A stretch of DNA of 64,000 nt from Pseudomonas sp. MYb118 (lineage in GTDB: Bacteria > Pseudomonadota > Gammaproteobacteria > Pseudomonadales > Pseudomonadaceae). The number at the start of each line of letters is the position of its first letter. Position 1 is the first letter of the stretch. The stretch is taken from contig NZ_JBFRXN010000001.1 in the NCBI RefSeq assembly GCF_040947875.1, forward strand, positions 682,001 through 746,000, written 5' to 3'. Below, one piece after another: positions 34,335 to 43,441 of this stretch. The translations under genes were made by a program, and so were the position numbers. Under the pieces are notes generated by a model. The model ran no database searches, was not told the origin of the DNA, and saw only the letters and a program-made list of their open reading frames with translations.

Positions 34335-34721
34335 TTACTGCAATTTCGCCCCACGCTCCTGGAGCAACTCCCGCAACACCGACCGGTGACAATGCGCCTC
34401 ATCCTCGCAATAACAGCCCACCGCCATGGACGTCTGGTGGGACAGGGCGGCCAACAAATCGAGCAAGTGGCTGGCCGCAGGCTGTTTCATCTCGGCCTTG
34501 AACTTGCGCCGGAAATGATCCCACGCCTTGTAATCCTCGGCGGCCTGGGCCTCGGCCACCAGTTCCGGGCTGGGTGACAACAGCGGTTGCCACACGTCAT
34601 AGAAATTCCGTCGGGCGAATTCGGTCTTCGGCACGCCCCGTGGCGGGCGGCGCACGGTGCCGATGCGCAGGCCTTCGTCGGGCGAGCGCGGCGAGCCCAG
34701 GCGCACGATATGGATCGGCAT
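34335..34721 (-). CDS. DUF488 family protein
   Basis: 128 aa. DUF488 features: RIGTVRRPPRGVPK, ARRNFYDVWQPLLSP and the Cys-His cluster VGCYCEDEAHCHRSVL. The function of this family is unknown; the Cys/His cluster may bind metal. It starts one base after the pcs stop, so it is co-transcribed with phosphatidylcholine synthase, though no functional link is known. Confidence 0.85.
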   Translation of the reverse strand: MPIHIVRLGSPRSPDEGLRIGTVRRPPRGVPKTEFARRNFYDVWQPLLSPSPELVAEAQAAEDYKAWDHFRRKFKAEMKQPAASHLLDLLAALSHQTSMAVGCYCEDEAHCHRSVLRELLQERGAKLQ

Positions 34722-34722
34722 C

Positions 34723-35445
34723 TCAGCGGTGCCGCGCTTCGTCGAACCATTCCAGCGCCGTGCGCCAGATGCAGATGCCCAGGAAGTAGGCCGACATCAG
34801 CAGCCACAGGCCCATGACCAGTGGGTTGATCACCGGATGGTTGATCACCAGCGACAGGCTGCACAGCAACCAGATGGCGGTCACGGCGATGTTGATCGGC
34901 ATGAACCGGCGCACGCGAAACGGGTGCAGGAACTTCATCCGGGTCACGGTCAGCAGGGCCAGGCCAATCACCGTGAGCAGGGTGATCCAGGGGGATGGCG
35001 CGATGATGTACAGACACAGCGCGACCACGTTCCAGGCGGCGGGGAAGCCCTGGAAGTAGTTGTCCTTGCTTTTCATGTTGACGTTGCAGAAGCAGAACAG
35101 CGACGACACCAGGATCAGCGACACGGTAAGCAGCAGCGTGTAGTCCGGCAACGGAATATAGCGATAGATGAACAGGGCGGGGATGAACACGTACGTCAGG
35201 TAGTCGATCACCAGGTCGAGGATCGACCCGTCGAAGCTGGGCAGCACCGACTGCACATTGACCTTGCGCGCCAGCGCGCCGTCCAGCCCGTCGACGATCA
35301 GGGCGACGCCCAGCCACAGCAGGCAGTTGGTCGGCTGGTTTTCCAGCAGGGCCAGGGTGGCGAGGAAGGCGGTGACCACGCCGGTGGCCGTGAAACCATG
35401 GGCGCCCCATGCTTTGAGCCTGGCGATGTGTAGGGTCGAAATCAC
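34723..35445 (-). CDS. pcs: Phosphatidylcholine synthase
   Basis: 240 aa, about seven membrane helices. The CDP-alcohol transferase motif is complete: DGLDGALARK, then DGSILDLVIDY. Pcs makes phosphatidylcholine from CDP-diacylglycerol and choline in the inner membrane. I chose GTG 35445 (VISTLHIARLKAWGAHGFTA) because GGAG lies nine bases upstream and the length fits the family. An ATG 12 codons upstream is possible. The much longer open frame is a shadow of the opposite-strand glycine-rich gene. Confidence 0.9.
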   Translation of the reverse strand: MISTLHIARLKAWGAHGFTATGVVTAFLATLALLENQPTNCLLWLGVALIVDGLDGALARKVNVQSVLPSFDGSILDLVIDYLTYVFIPALFIYRYIPLPDYTLLLTVSLILVSSLFCFCNVNMKSKDNYFQGFPAAWNVVALCLYIIAPSPWITLLTVIGLALLTVTRMKFLHPFRVRRFMPINIAVTAIWLLCSLSLVINHPVINPLVMGLWLLMSAYFLGICIWRTALEWFDEARHR

Positions 35446-35722
35446 GGGCGCGTTCTCCAGAAAATGAAACAAGCCAATCATCACCCTCGGCGTTCGAGGG
35501 CGGCGGCAAACCGGGTCGGGTTGCAGGTATCGACCGAAAATCCGTGAATAAGGTTCACCCTCAGTAAATCTTAGCTGGACCGCGAAAAAACACTGCGGAT
35601 TAATCCGGGCGGGTCCTGCACGGGATATAAGGCGCTTTTTCACCGGCCAAACGGTGCTGGCGCATTGGCGCACGGGGTCTATCGTTGCCAGACGGAATGC
35701 TCCGTTCGATGAGGACGTCGTC

Positions 35723-36448
35723 ATGAACACCAGCGATTTGCTCGAACAACTGCTGCGAGCCGGCCAGGGCTCGATGAACCGCCCCAGCGGCGGCGCAACC
35801 CAGGGTGGCATGGGCGGCGATCTGGGTGGTTTGCTCGGCGGCCTGTTGGGCGGTGGCGGTGGGGCTGGCAGTGCTGCTGGCGGTGGCCTGGGTGGCTTGC
35901 TCGGTGGGCTGCTCGGTGGCGGGTCCGGGCTGGGTGGTTCGCCCCAGGGACGTTCGGGCGGTGGCACCAATTACGCCGCCCTGGCCTCGCTGGGCATGAT
36001 GGCTTTCCAGGCCTACCAGGCCTGGCAGCGCAGCCAGGCCGCCGCTGCACCACAACAGGCACTGCGCACCGCCGATCTGCTGGCCGGCCCGGAGGTCGAG
36101 AGCCACAGCCATGCGGTGCTGCGGGCATTGATTGCCGCCGCCAAGGCCGACGGGCGGATCGACGAGGCCGAAAAGCGCATGATCAGCACGGAAATCGGTC
36201 GTCACACCGATGACCCCGAGCTGCAGCAGTGGCTGGACGACGAAGTGGCCAAACCGCTGGATGCCCAGGAGGTGGCGCAATCGGCGACCGACCCGGCCAT
36301 GGCTGCGGAAATGTACCTGGCCAGCGTCATGGTGGCCGGTGACCAGCAAGGCGCCGAGCGCGACTACCTGGATGAACTGGCGGCGGCATTGCAGATCGAC
36401 CCGGATTTGCAGGTGCATCTGGAGCAGCAGGCGAGAGGGGCAGGCTAA
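35723..36448 (+). CDS. DUF533 / TerB-like protein with glycine-rich N-terminus
   Basis: 241 aa. Residues 28-85 are a low-complexity Gly/Leu stretch built of GGLLGGLLGGG-type repeats. The C-terminal half is the helical TerB-like DUF533 domain (LRALIAAAKADGRIDEAEKR, ASVMVAGDQQGAERDYLDEL). Location may be inner membrane or cell envelope. Function is unknown. ATG 35723 follows GAGGA. The repeat DNA creates long shadow frames on the opposite strand. Confidence 0.85.
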   Translation: MNTSDLLEQLLRAGQGSMNRPSGGATQGGMGGDLGGLLGGLLGGGGGAGSAAGGGLGGLLGGLLGGGSGLGGSPQGRSGGGTNYAALASLGMMAFQAYQAWQRSQAAAAPQQALRTADLLAGPEVESHSHAVLRALIAAAKADGRIDEAEKRMISTEIGRHTDDPELQQWLDDEVAKPLDAQEVAQSATDPAMAAEMYLASVMVAGDQQGAERDYLDELAAALQIDPDLQVHLEQQARGAG

Positions 36449-36480
36449 GCCTCCATATAGAAGGTTGGCCCTGCTGCTTT

Positions 36481-36563
36481 TGTGGGAGCGAGCCTGCTCG
36501 CGATGGTGTGTCAGCCAACACACATGCCACTGATAAACCATCGCGAGCAGGCTCGCTCCCACA
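36481..36563. repeat. REP doublet (REPIN)
   Basis: Arms TGTGGGAGCGAGCCTGCTCG and complement, spacer GTGTGTCAGCCAACACACATG. Located 32 bases after the DUF533 stop. Confidence 0.9.
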
Positions 36564-36712
36564 AAGGTCTCCGCTGATCCGAGTGTTTCAACACACCCGT
36601 CCATCCCCACATCCGCAAACCCGATTGAATTTTTGCCCCGGCGCATCGCTCTGCTGAGGTAGAGACGTTGTTCCAGCGTCCTGCCACCGGCCACAGACCG
36701 AGAGACGCGCCC

Positions 36713-38083
36713 ATGACTGCCCTGACCCGTATCCAATCCGAGCAAGCCATCCCCCGCACCGGCGGCCTCAAACAGACCTACGAACAACTGCTGCTGGGTG
36801 ACGACCCCGAGCAGCGTCGCGCACTCGGCCAGACGTTCCTCGAAGGCCAATTGCAGCAGGCTGCTGACCTGCCCGACGAATTGCCGCAGGACCTCTCCAC
36901 CCTGCAGAGCTTCGTCGAACAGCATTGTACCGACGTGGCGAGCCAATACGCCGAGTACCTCGAAGCCCGCAAGCAAGGCGGGCCGCGCCAGTTTTTCTGC
37001 AATAAGGCGCATGCGCTGTTTTTCCTGCAAGCGGTCAGCCCGACCAAACTGGTGGACGGCGCCTGGTTGTACGGCTTGTTGCGGCACTGGCGCGACCCGC
37101 GTTTCGACGGGCTGATCTGCACTTATCTGGAAGAACTGGGCGATGGCAATCCGGCGCAGAACCACGTGCTGATCTATCGCAAGCTGCTGGCGGCGCACGG
37201 CCTGGACAGTGCGGCCATCCCGGATGAGTACTACCTGCAAGGCACCCTCCAACTGGCGTTGGGTGAGTGTGCCGAGCAGTTCCTGCCCGAAGTGATCGGC
37301 TACAACCTTGGCTACGAGCAACTACCGCTGCACTTGCTGATCAGTGCCTACGAACTGGCCGAACTGGGCATCGACCCGTACTACTTCACCCTGCACGTCA
37401 CCATCGACAACGCCAGCACCGGGCATGCGCATAAAGCCGTGCAGTCGATGTTGCAGCTGCTGCCGATCGAGGGTGATCGCCAGGACTTCCTGCGTCGGGT
37501 GTCGCTGGGTTATCGGCTCAATGACCTGGGGCAGGGCAGTCGCGCGATTATCGAATCATTCGACCTGAATGCCGAAGTGATGAACATGCTCGAACGCAAG
37601 CGCCCCTTCGGCCAGCACATGCATTCCGATTACTGCCGTTTCGAAGGGCAGACGGTCAACCAATGGCTGGCCAGGCCTGAACAGTTGCCGGGCTTTCTCG
37701 CGGCGCTGGAAAACAAGGGCTGGATCAAGCGTCACCAGGACCCCCGGCAAAGCCGCTTCTGGCAATTGATCGACGGCGATGGCGCGGCTATGTTCGGGGT
37801 ATTCAGCCCCTATGAGAAACAACTGCTGCACGACTGGATCGCTGGCGACTGGACACCTGCATGCCGGTCGCCAGCGGTTCGGTGGGGAAGCCACACCAGC
37901 GGCGAGCCTGTGGCGCACGTCGATGATCCGGATCTGAACCGCTTGCAAGCGGCACTGGAGGGGTTACCCGCCGGCGAGCAAATGCCGGTGTTGATGCCGT
38001 GGCTGTCGGCCCATCGTCACGCTCACCCCGCCGGGCTGATGGCCACCCGACGTTTCATCGAACTCAAAACCAGCCTGCGATAA
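36713..38083 (+). CDS. Iron-containing redox enzyme family (haem-oxygenase-like di-iron fold)
   Basis: 456 aa, larger than single-domain members. The central part has ICTYLEELGDGNPAQNHVLI and LGYNLGYEQLPLHLLISAYE-like helices with the Glu and His residues typical of the PF14518-like fold. The C-terminal 120 residues (from VMNMLERKRPFGQHMHSDYC) are separate. Members oxidise fatty acids or amino acids with O2; the substrate here is unknown. ATG 36713 starts MTALTRIQ. It begins a three-gene operon with a methyltransferase 10 bases later and ligD. Confidence 0.75.
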   Translation: MTALTRIQSEQAIPRTGGLKQTYEQLLLGDDPEQRRALGQTFLEGQLQQAADLPDELPQDLSTLQSFVEQHCTDVASQYAEYLEARKQGGPRQFFCNKAHALFFLQAVSPTKLVDGAWLYGLLRHWRDPRFDGLICTYLEELGDGNPAQNHVLIYRKLLAAHGLDSAAIPDEYYLQGTLQLALGECAEQFLPEVIGYNLGYEQLPLHLLISAYELAELGIDPYYFTLHVTIDNASTGHAHKAVQSMLQLLPIEGDRQDFLRRVSLGYRLNDLGQGSRAIIESFDLNAEVMNMLERKRPFGQHMHSDYCRFEGQTVNQWLARPEQLPGFLAALENKGWIKRHQDPRQSRFWQLIDGDGAAMFGVFSPYEKQLLHDWIAGDWTPACRSPAVRWGSHTSGEPVAHVDDPDLNRLQAALEGLPAGEQMPVLMPWLSAHRHAHPAGLMATRRFIELKTSLR

Positions 38084-38093
38084 GGAACGGCGC

Positions 38094-39086
38094 ATGAATC
38101 ATGAATCGACTCTGAGCCCTGCCGACCTCGCCCTGGTGCAACTGGGGCGCCGCTTGCAGGCTGACGGTTATCGCTTCATCACCCCCACGCCGTTGACGCA
38201 TCAGCGGGTCAATGATCGAACCTTCGGCCAGAGCGCGCGCAACCTGCGTGAGGTGTTTGGCTGGTCACGGGCATTCCAGCCAGGCCTGCTGTCACCGGAC
38301 GAAGAGCGGCAGTTGCAGCAGGCCGGCGTGCTTGAAGAGAGCAATGGCCACCTGAAAAGCCTGGTGCGCTGGTCGAGCCTGGACGATCTGCTGTTCGTGC
38401 ATTCGGGGTTTCCCACCGAGGCAGCCGATTCGGTGTTCTTCGGGCCCGATACCTATCGTTTCGCCCAATTGATTCACAACCATCTGCAACAGTCGTTTAC
38501 CCAGGTCAGGCGCGCCGTGGACATTGGCTGTGGCGCCGGGGTCGGGGCCATCGTGATTGCCCGGGCACGGCATGAAGCGCAGGTGCTGGCGGTCGACATC
38601 AACCCGGCGGCGTTGCGCATGACCGCGGTCAACGCGGCGCTGGCCGAAGTGAATAACGTGAGGGTCGAGGCCAGTGATGTGTTGCGGGATGTCGATGGCA
38701 GTTTCGACCTGATCGTCGCCAACCCGCCGTACATGGCCGACCCGGCCGGGCGCGCCTATCGCCATGGCGGCGGGGCGCTGGGCGCGCAATTGTCGGTGCG
38801 CATCGTCGAACAGGCGCTGAAGCGCCTTACCCCTGGCGGTTCCTTGGTGTTGTACACGGGCGTGGCCATGGTCGATGGCTGCGATCCGTTTCTCGATGCC
38901 CTGGCGCCTTATCTGGATTCCCTGCGCTTTGGCTGGACCTATCGGGAAATCGACCCCGATGTGTTCGGCGAAGAACTGCTGACCCCCGGTTACCAACGGG
39001 TCGAGCGCATCGCCGTGGTGGCGCTGATTGTCACGCGCATGGGCGCCGACACGGGCGGGATTCATCAATCCGTCGCAGGTGAGTGA
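38094..39086 (+). CDS. Methyltransferase of the HemK/RlmG-like NPPY class
   Basis: 330 aa. SAM motif AVDIGCGAGVGAIVIARA near residue 145, LAVDINPAALRMTAVNAA, and the catalytic-type motif IVANPPYMADPAG, seen in enzymes that methylate planar amide or amine nitrogens. The N-terminal 130 residues are an uncharacterised domain. Substrate unknown. It is 10 bases after the iron-redox gene and three bases before ligD. Confidence 0.85.
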   Translation: MNHESTLSPADLALVQLGRRLQADGYRFITPTPLTHQRVNDRTFGQSARNLREVFGWSRAFQPGLLSPDEERQLQQAGVLEESNGHLKSLVRWSSLDDLLFVHSGFPTEAADSVFFGPDTYRFAQLIHNHLQQSFTQVRRAVDIGCGAGVGAIVIARARHEAQVLAVDINPAALRMTAVNAALAEVNNVRVEASDVLRDVDGSFDLIVANPPYMADPAGRAYRHGGGALGAQLSVRIVEQALKRLTPGGSLVLYTGVAMVDGCDPFLDALAPYLDSLRFGWTYREIDPDVFGEELLTPGYQRVERIAVVALIVTRMGADTGGIHQSVAGE

Positions 39087-39089
39087 GCC

Positions 39090-41690
39090 ATGAACAAGAA
39101 CCTGGATGACTACAACCGCATGCGCGACTTCTCGGCGACTTCGGAACCTGCCGCCAGGCGTTCGGGCAAAAAAGCTGCGCCCGCGCATGCCTTGCAGTTC
39201 TGCATCCAGAAACACGACGCCTCACGCCTGCACTATGACTTTCGCCTGGAGCTCGATGGTGCGCTGAAAAGCTGGGCGGTGCCCAAGGGGCCGTCGCTGG
39301 ACCCCACGGTCAAGCGCCTGGCGGTGCATGTCGAGGATCATCCCATCGACTACGCCACGTTCGAGGGCAGTATTCCCGAAGGCCATTATGGCGCCGGTGA
39401 CGTGATCGTCTGGGACCGTGGTGTGTGGATTCCCCAGGAAGACCCGGCCCAGGCCTACGCCAAGGGCAAGCTCAAGTTCGAATTGCAGGGCGAGAAGCTC
39501 GCCGGATTGTGGAACCTGGTGCGCACGCACATGCCGGGCAAGCAGGAGCAATGGTTTCTGATCAAGCACCAGGACAGCGCGGCCAAGCCTGAAAGCGACT
39601 ACGACGTGGTCGCCGCCGAGCCGGACAGCGTCCTCAGCGACCGTACGATTGTGCCGAAGAAGGCCAGGACGGCGACCCAATCCAAGCCGGTCAAAAAGCC
39701 GGCGCGCGCCGCCCCCGCAAAAAAACCGTCGGCGCAGCTGACCGGCGCGCACAAGGCGAAACTGCCGGACACCCTCAAGCCGGAGCTAGCGACACTGGTC
39801 GAAAAGGCACCAGACGGCGAGTGGAGTTACGAAATCAAGTTCGACGGCTACCGAATCATGGCGCGCCTTGACCATGGCGAGGTCAAGCTGTTTACCCGTA
39901 ACGGCCACGACTGGACGCACAAACTGCCCGCGCAAGCACGGGCGCTGGCTGCGTTGCAGCTGGAGTCAGCGTGGCTTGACGGTGAGATGGTGGTCACCAA
40001 CGAGCAAGGTGTGCCGGATTTTCAGGCGTTGCAGAACGCTTTCGACAGCGCCCGTAGCGAAGTCATCCTTTATTACCTGTTCGACATGCCGTACCTCAAT
40101 GGTGTGGATCTTCGCGAGGTGCCGGTCGAAGAGCGTCGCATGGCGTTGGCGACGGTGCTTAAACCGAGCGACGACCCGATACTGCGTTTTTCCGACGCGT
40201 TTTCCGAAGCGCCCGACGCCTTGCTCAACAGTGCCTGCCAAATGCAGATGGAAGGGCTGATCGGCAAACGGCTGGGTTCGCCCTACGTGTCCCGCCGCAG
40301 CAGCGACTGGATAAAGCTCAAGTGCAAGCATCGGCAGGAGTTCGTGGTGGTCGGTTATACCGATCCCAAAGGCGCGCGTAGCGGTTTCGGCGCGCTGTTG
40401 CTGGGGTTGCATGACAAGGACAGTGGGCAACTGCGGTATGCGGGCAAGGTGGGCACCGGGTTTAATGAAGCCACGTTGATGCGTATTTATGGGCAGCTCA
40501 AGCCGTTGCAGGCCAAAAAGGCCTCGGTGGTCAATCCGCCGAGCGGTTTCGATGCCAAGGGCGTGCACTGGCTCAAACCCACCTTGCTGGCCGAAGTCGC
40601 CTTTGCGGAAATGACCAAGGAGGGCTCGGTGCGCCACGCCGTCTTCCATGGCCTGCGCAACGACAAGCCGGCCAAGGCGATTACCGAGGAGCGCGCTGCC
40701 GTGGTGACCAAGACTGCCAAACCCAAGCCGGTCGCCGGCAAGAAGGCGACCGCCGCGAAAAAGGTGGCGGAAAAAGCCACCCCGGCGCCGTCCCAACTGG
40801 GTCTGGAGCAGGGCAAGGTGCGCATTACCCACCCCGAACGGGTGATTGATGCCAGCAGCGGCACCACCAAGGTGCAACTGGCGGAGTATTACGCCAGCGT
40901 CGCTGAATGGATCCTGCCGGAATTGAAAGACCGTCCGGTGGCATTGGTGCGCGCGCCGGACGGAATTGCCGGCGAACTGTTTTTCCAGAAAAACGCTGAG
41001 CATCTGGCCATTCCCGACATCAAGGTGCTGGACAAGGCACTGACCGGGCAGCCGATGATGATCATCAACAACGCGGAAGCGCTGATCGGCGCCGTGCAGA
41101 TGAGCACGGTGGAGCTGCACACCTGGAACGCCACCTCGGCCAGCCTCGAAAAACCCGACCGCTTTGTCCTCGACCTCGACCCCGATCCGGCGCTGCCGTG
41201 GAAAAGCATGGTCGAGGCGACTCAGCTGACCCTGTCGGTGCTCGACGAACTGGGGCTCAAGGCGTTCCTGAAAACCAGCGGCGGCAAGGGCATCCACCTG
41301 GTCGTGCCACTGACCCGCAAACTGGGCTGGGATGAGGTGAAGGATTTCAGCCACGCCATTGTCAGCCACATCGCCAAATTACTGCCGGAGCGCTTTTCCG
41401 CCGTGTCGGGGCCGAAGAACCGGGTCGGGCGAATCTTCATCGACTACCTGCGCAACGGTCTTGGCGCCACCACCATCTGTGCCTACGCCGCCCGGACCCG
41501 CGAAGGCATGCCGGTGTCGGTGCCGATCTTTCGCGAAGAAGTGGCCGAGCTCAAGGGGGGCAATCAGTGGACCATTCATACCGTACAGGAGCGCCTGGCC
41601 GAAGTGGGCAACGAGCCTTGGGCTGACATGAAGAAAACCCGTCAGGCCATCACCGCCGACATGCGCCGGCGGGTCGGGATGAAGAAGTAG
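39090..41690 (+). CDS. ligD: Multi-domain non-homologous end-joining DNA ligase LigD
   Basis: 866 aa. In order: 3'-phosphoesterase domain (about 35-190, with HYDFRLELDG and EGSIPEGHYGAGDV); a Lys/Ala/Pro linker; ATP-dependent ligase (about 230-545, nucleotidyl Lys in EIKFDGYRIMAR, K250); a second Lys-rich linker; and polymerase/primase domain (about 575-866, with FVLDLDPDPALPW). It joins DNA double-strand breaks together with Ku. The PE-Lig-Pol order is that of Pseudomonas LigD. No ku gene is in the window. RBS AGGTGAG. Confidence 0.95.
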   Translation: MNKNLDDYNRMRDFSATSEPAARRSGKKAAPAHALQFCIQKHDASRLHYDFRLELDGALKSWAVPKGPSLDPTVKRLAVHVEDHPIDYATFEGSIPEGHYGAGDVIVWDRGVWIPQEDPAQAYAKGKLKFELQGEKLAGLWNLVRTHMPGKQEQWFLIKHQDSAAKPESDYDVVAAEPDSVLSDRTIVPKKARTATQSKPVKKPARAAPAKKPSAQLTGAHKAKLPDTLKPELATLVEKAPDGEWSYEIKFDGYRIMARLDHGEVKLFTRNGHDWTHKLPAQARALAALQLESAWLDGEMVVTNEQGVPDFQALQNAFDSARSEVILYYLFDMPYLNGVDLREVPVEERRMALATVLKPSDDPILRFSDAFSEAPDALLNSACQMQMEGLIGKRLGSPYVSRRSSDWIKLKCKHRQEFVVVGYTDPKGARSGFGALLLGLHDKDSGQLRYAGKVGTGFNEATLMRIYGQLKPLQAKKASVVNPPSGFDAKGVHWLKPTLLAEVAFAEMTKEGSVRHAVFHGLRNDKPAKAITEERAAVVTKTAKPKPVAGKKATAAKKVAEKATPAPSQLGLEQGKVRITHPERVIDASSGTTKVQLAEYYASVAEWILPELKDRPVALVRAPDGIAGELFFQKNAEHLAIPDIKVLDKALTGQPMMIINNAEALIGAVQMSTVELHTWNATSASLEKPDRFVLDLDPDPALPWKSMVEATQLTLSVLDELGLKAFLKTSGGKGIHLVVPLTRKLGWDEVKDFSHAIVSHIAKLLPERFSAVSGPKNRVGRIFIDYLRNGLGATTICAYAARTREGMPVSVPIFREEVAELKGGNQWTIHTVQERLAEVGNEPWADMKKTRQAITADMRRRVGMKK

Positions 41691-41715
41691 CGGCTCAAGT
41701 CTCAACCAAAACAAC

Positions 41716-41817
41716 TGTGGGAGCGAGCCTGCTCGCGATGCGTAGTGTCAGACGAAGCTGCACCGCCTGGCACGCCGCATCGCGAGCAGGTCGAATCGTC
41801 GCACCGTCGCTCCCACA
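41716..41817. repeat. REP doublet with a 16-base insert in its right arm
   Basis: Left arm TGTGGGAGCGAGCCTGCTCG is normal. The right arm reads CATCGCGAGCAGG, then TCGAATCGTCGCACCG, then TCGCTCCCACA. The insert resembles, in complement, the one in the left arm of the 24656 doublet. It is the last REP element; none occurs from here to the right end. Confidence 0.88.
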
Positions 41818-41846
41818 GTTGTTCCTTGTGTTCTCACAAGATGGTT

Positions 41847-42260
41847 TCAGGCATCGCGCAACAGGTCATTGGCGTTCAGCAACGCGTAGGCGATTTCCGG
41901 CCGCTTCTCCAGGCCGCGACGGATGGCGGTGGGGATCGCCTGGCGGGTCTTGCGACACAGGCCCGGCAGTTCGTCGATGGTGATGGCGATGCCGCGCATG
42001 GTGCGCACCTCGTTGAAACCGGGAGCGACCTCCACTCGAATACCCAGCTGCTGGTACATCTTTTGCTGCATGCCCTCCAGGTCGCTCAGGCTCTTGAGGT
42101 TTTCCAGGCGCTCGATCAGGCGCTTTTCCTCGCTGCGCGTCAAAAACAGGATGCGCAGGTCGGCGCCTGGCGTCTCCAGCAGGGGTTCACGCTCGCAGAT
42201 GCAGGCACCGGGCGGACAAGGTTGGCGTATCGGCAGAGAGTTCGTCATGGGCTCCATCAT
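41847..42260 (-). CDS. Conserved pseudomonad protein of unknown function
   Basis: 137 aa, no signal peptide or membrane helix. Near the N-terminus is a cysteine cluster CPPGACICERE, then a helical middle (RSEEKRLIERLENLKSL), and a conserved-looking C-terminal block DELPGLCRKTRQAIPTAIRR. The cysteine cluster could bind metal. ATG 42260 has AGGG six bases upstream; ATG 42248 is an alternative. It diverges from the exopolysaccharide locus. I know similar hypothetical proteins in pseudomonads but no function. Confidence 0.7.
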   Translation of the reverse strand: MMEPMTNSLPIRQPCPPGACICEREPLLETPGADLRILFLTRSEEKRLIERLENLKSLSDLEGMQQKMYQQLGIRVEVAPGFNEVRTMRGIAITIDELPGLCRKTRQAIPTAIRRGLEKRPEIAYALLNANDLLRDA

Positions 42261-42459
42261 AGAGCGCCCTGCGACAGTTTGCCCATAGTGGCGCAGGCCA
42301 CGGTTTTACCCGTCTGGACGCCTTCGGGTCGGGGCGCAAAACAGCACTTTCGAATCAATTCATAGGCATAGCGCAGGTATCGGCAAATGTCCTTTAAAGT
42401 CGAGATTTTGACGTCATTCGCGCTGGATTTTTATTTTTCACCGTTGAGGTGACGGGCCA

Positions 42460-42486
42460 TTGACGTAATGGCGATGTGCTTATAGT
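42460..42486 (+). promoter_or_regulatory. Possible sigma-70-like promoter before the EPS locus
   Basis: TTGACG at 42460 and TATAGT at 42481, with a 15-base gap that is short of the ideal 17. It lies 70 bases before the first gene of the polysaccharide locus. The surrounding 42261-42555 region is A+T-rich and without genes. Low-confidence reading. Confidence 0.3.
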
Positions 42487-42555
42487 CTGCTGAAAAACCG
42501 GTCAAGATTTCCTTCACCCGACAACAGAAATATCCGCTCAGCAGGGAGGCGGTTC

Positions 42556-43053
42556 ATGCGCAAATCACTCGTCTTTAAATGCGTTTTGTTGTCGGTGCTC
42601 TCTAATGGTGCAGCAGTGGTGAGCGCGCAGGCGAGCAATTTGGCCTATGAAATTAGTCGCATAGGCGGCTCCTGTGAAGAAGCCGCGCCGCAACGGGGCA
42701 CGGCGGTCGAGGAACAGAGTGGCGCACCTTTCACCCTGGGTGTCAGCTCGGCAATCCCGGCGGGCGCCAACGAAACCAACTTGGCCGCTAACACTAAACA
42801 GCAGTTCAATATTCTTGTTGAATCTGCAGCCAAAGTGAGCGCTTCCGTCAATACTTCCTCCTGCGACGGATTAATGGCGCAACTTGCCCAGGGTAAATTT
42901 CTGGCAAATTCCGATACTCCGACTAAGGTGTTGAGTGCTGGCACCGAAGTCTTTACCAATCAACCGATTGCAGTCTCCTTGCCGGCCGCGGCGTGGTTGT
43001 TTTCGTCTGCATTGTTTGGTTTCGTAATGGTCGCCAATCGCCGCAAGGTTTAG
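42556..43053 (+). CDS. Exported protein with PEP-CTERM/VPLPA-like C-terminal sorting tail
   Basis: 165 aa, with AGGGAGG before ATG. The Sec signal peptide ends VVSAQA. The mature part has two Cys (GGSCEEA and TSSCDG) and Ser/Ala/Asn-rich stretches. The last 25 residues read VSLPAAAWLFSSALFGFVMV followed by ANRRKV: a P-containing motif, one hydrophobic helix and a basic end, the layout of exosortase substrates. PEP-CTERM proteins are typically encoded with exopolysaccharide genes, as here. No exosortase is in the window, so processing is inferred. Confidence 0.72.
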   Translation: MRKSLVFKCVLLSVLSNGAAVVSAQASNLAYEISRIGGSCEEAAPQRGTAVEEQSGAPFTLGVSSAIPAGANETNLAANTKQQFNILVESAAKVSASVNTSSCDGLMAQLAQGKFLANSDTPTKVLSAGTEVFTNQPIAVSLPAAAWLFSSALFGFVMVANRRKV

Positions 43054-43229
43054 CGGTAATGGGTGCGCATGCGCTGGTAGAACAATAATTAGTTGATATC
43101 AATTTGATGTGCTGATGATGGCACTCAAGTTGACGGGTTATATAGTGGGTGTTTGGCGATGTAGTTGCTGAATGACGGGTACTTATTATTAAAGTGCTAC
43201 TAATTTGGCGGGTATGCATCGGGGGTAAT

Positions 43230-43427
43230 ATGTTTGACTGCACGTTGTTGTTAAATAAGAAACTTCCTTCGCAAAAGCCTGCCCGTCAGGGGATTTTTAC
43301 GCCGGCGCGCCAGACACCGGTCGCCGCCAGGCGCAAGCAATCCCGTGGTGAGCAATTTCTCGATGTGCGCAGGGGTGAGCGTGATTTGCTCCCCGTTTTA
43401 TGCAAAGCTTCTTACATGGCTATCTAG
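43230..43427 (+). CDS. Possible small basic protein before the export gene
   Basis: 65 aa, ATG 43230 preceded by GGGGGTAAT, ending 14 bases before the export-protein start. It is rich in Arg, Lys and Gln (RQTPVAARRKQSRGEQF) with no signal peptide. The region before it (43054-43229) is A+T-rich and gene-free. The well-spaced position supports a real leader gene, but codon use is only fair. It could be spurious. Confidence 0.35.
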   Translation: MFDCTLLLNKKLPSQKPARQGIFTPARQTPVAARRKQSRGEQFLDVRRGERDLLPVLCKASYMAI

Positions 43428-43441
43428 GCGGAGGGACCCCG

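Noticed and set aside
35600..37321. Leftward 573-residue open frame
   Set aside because: It runs antisense through the glycine-rich DUF533 gene, a REP doublet and the iron-redox gene, with repeat-like Ala/Thr/Gln stretches from the opposite-strand Gly codons.
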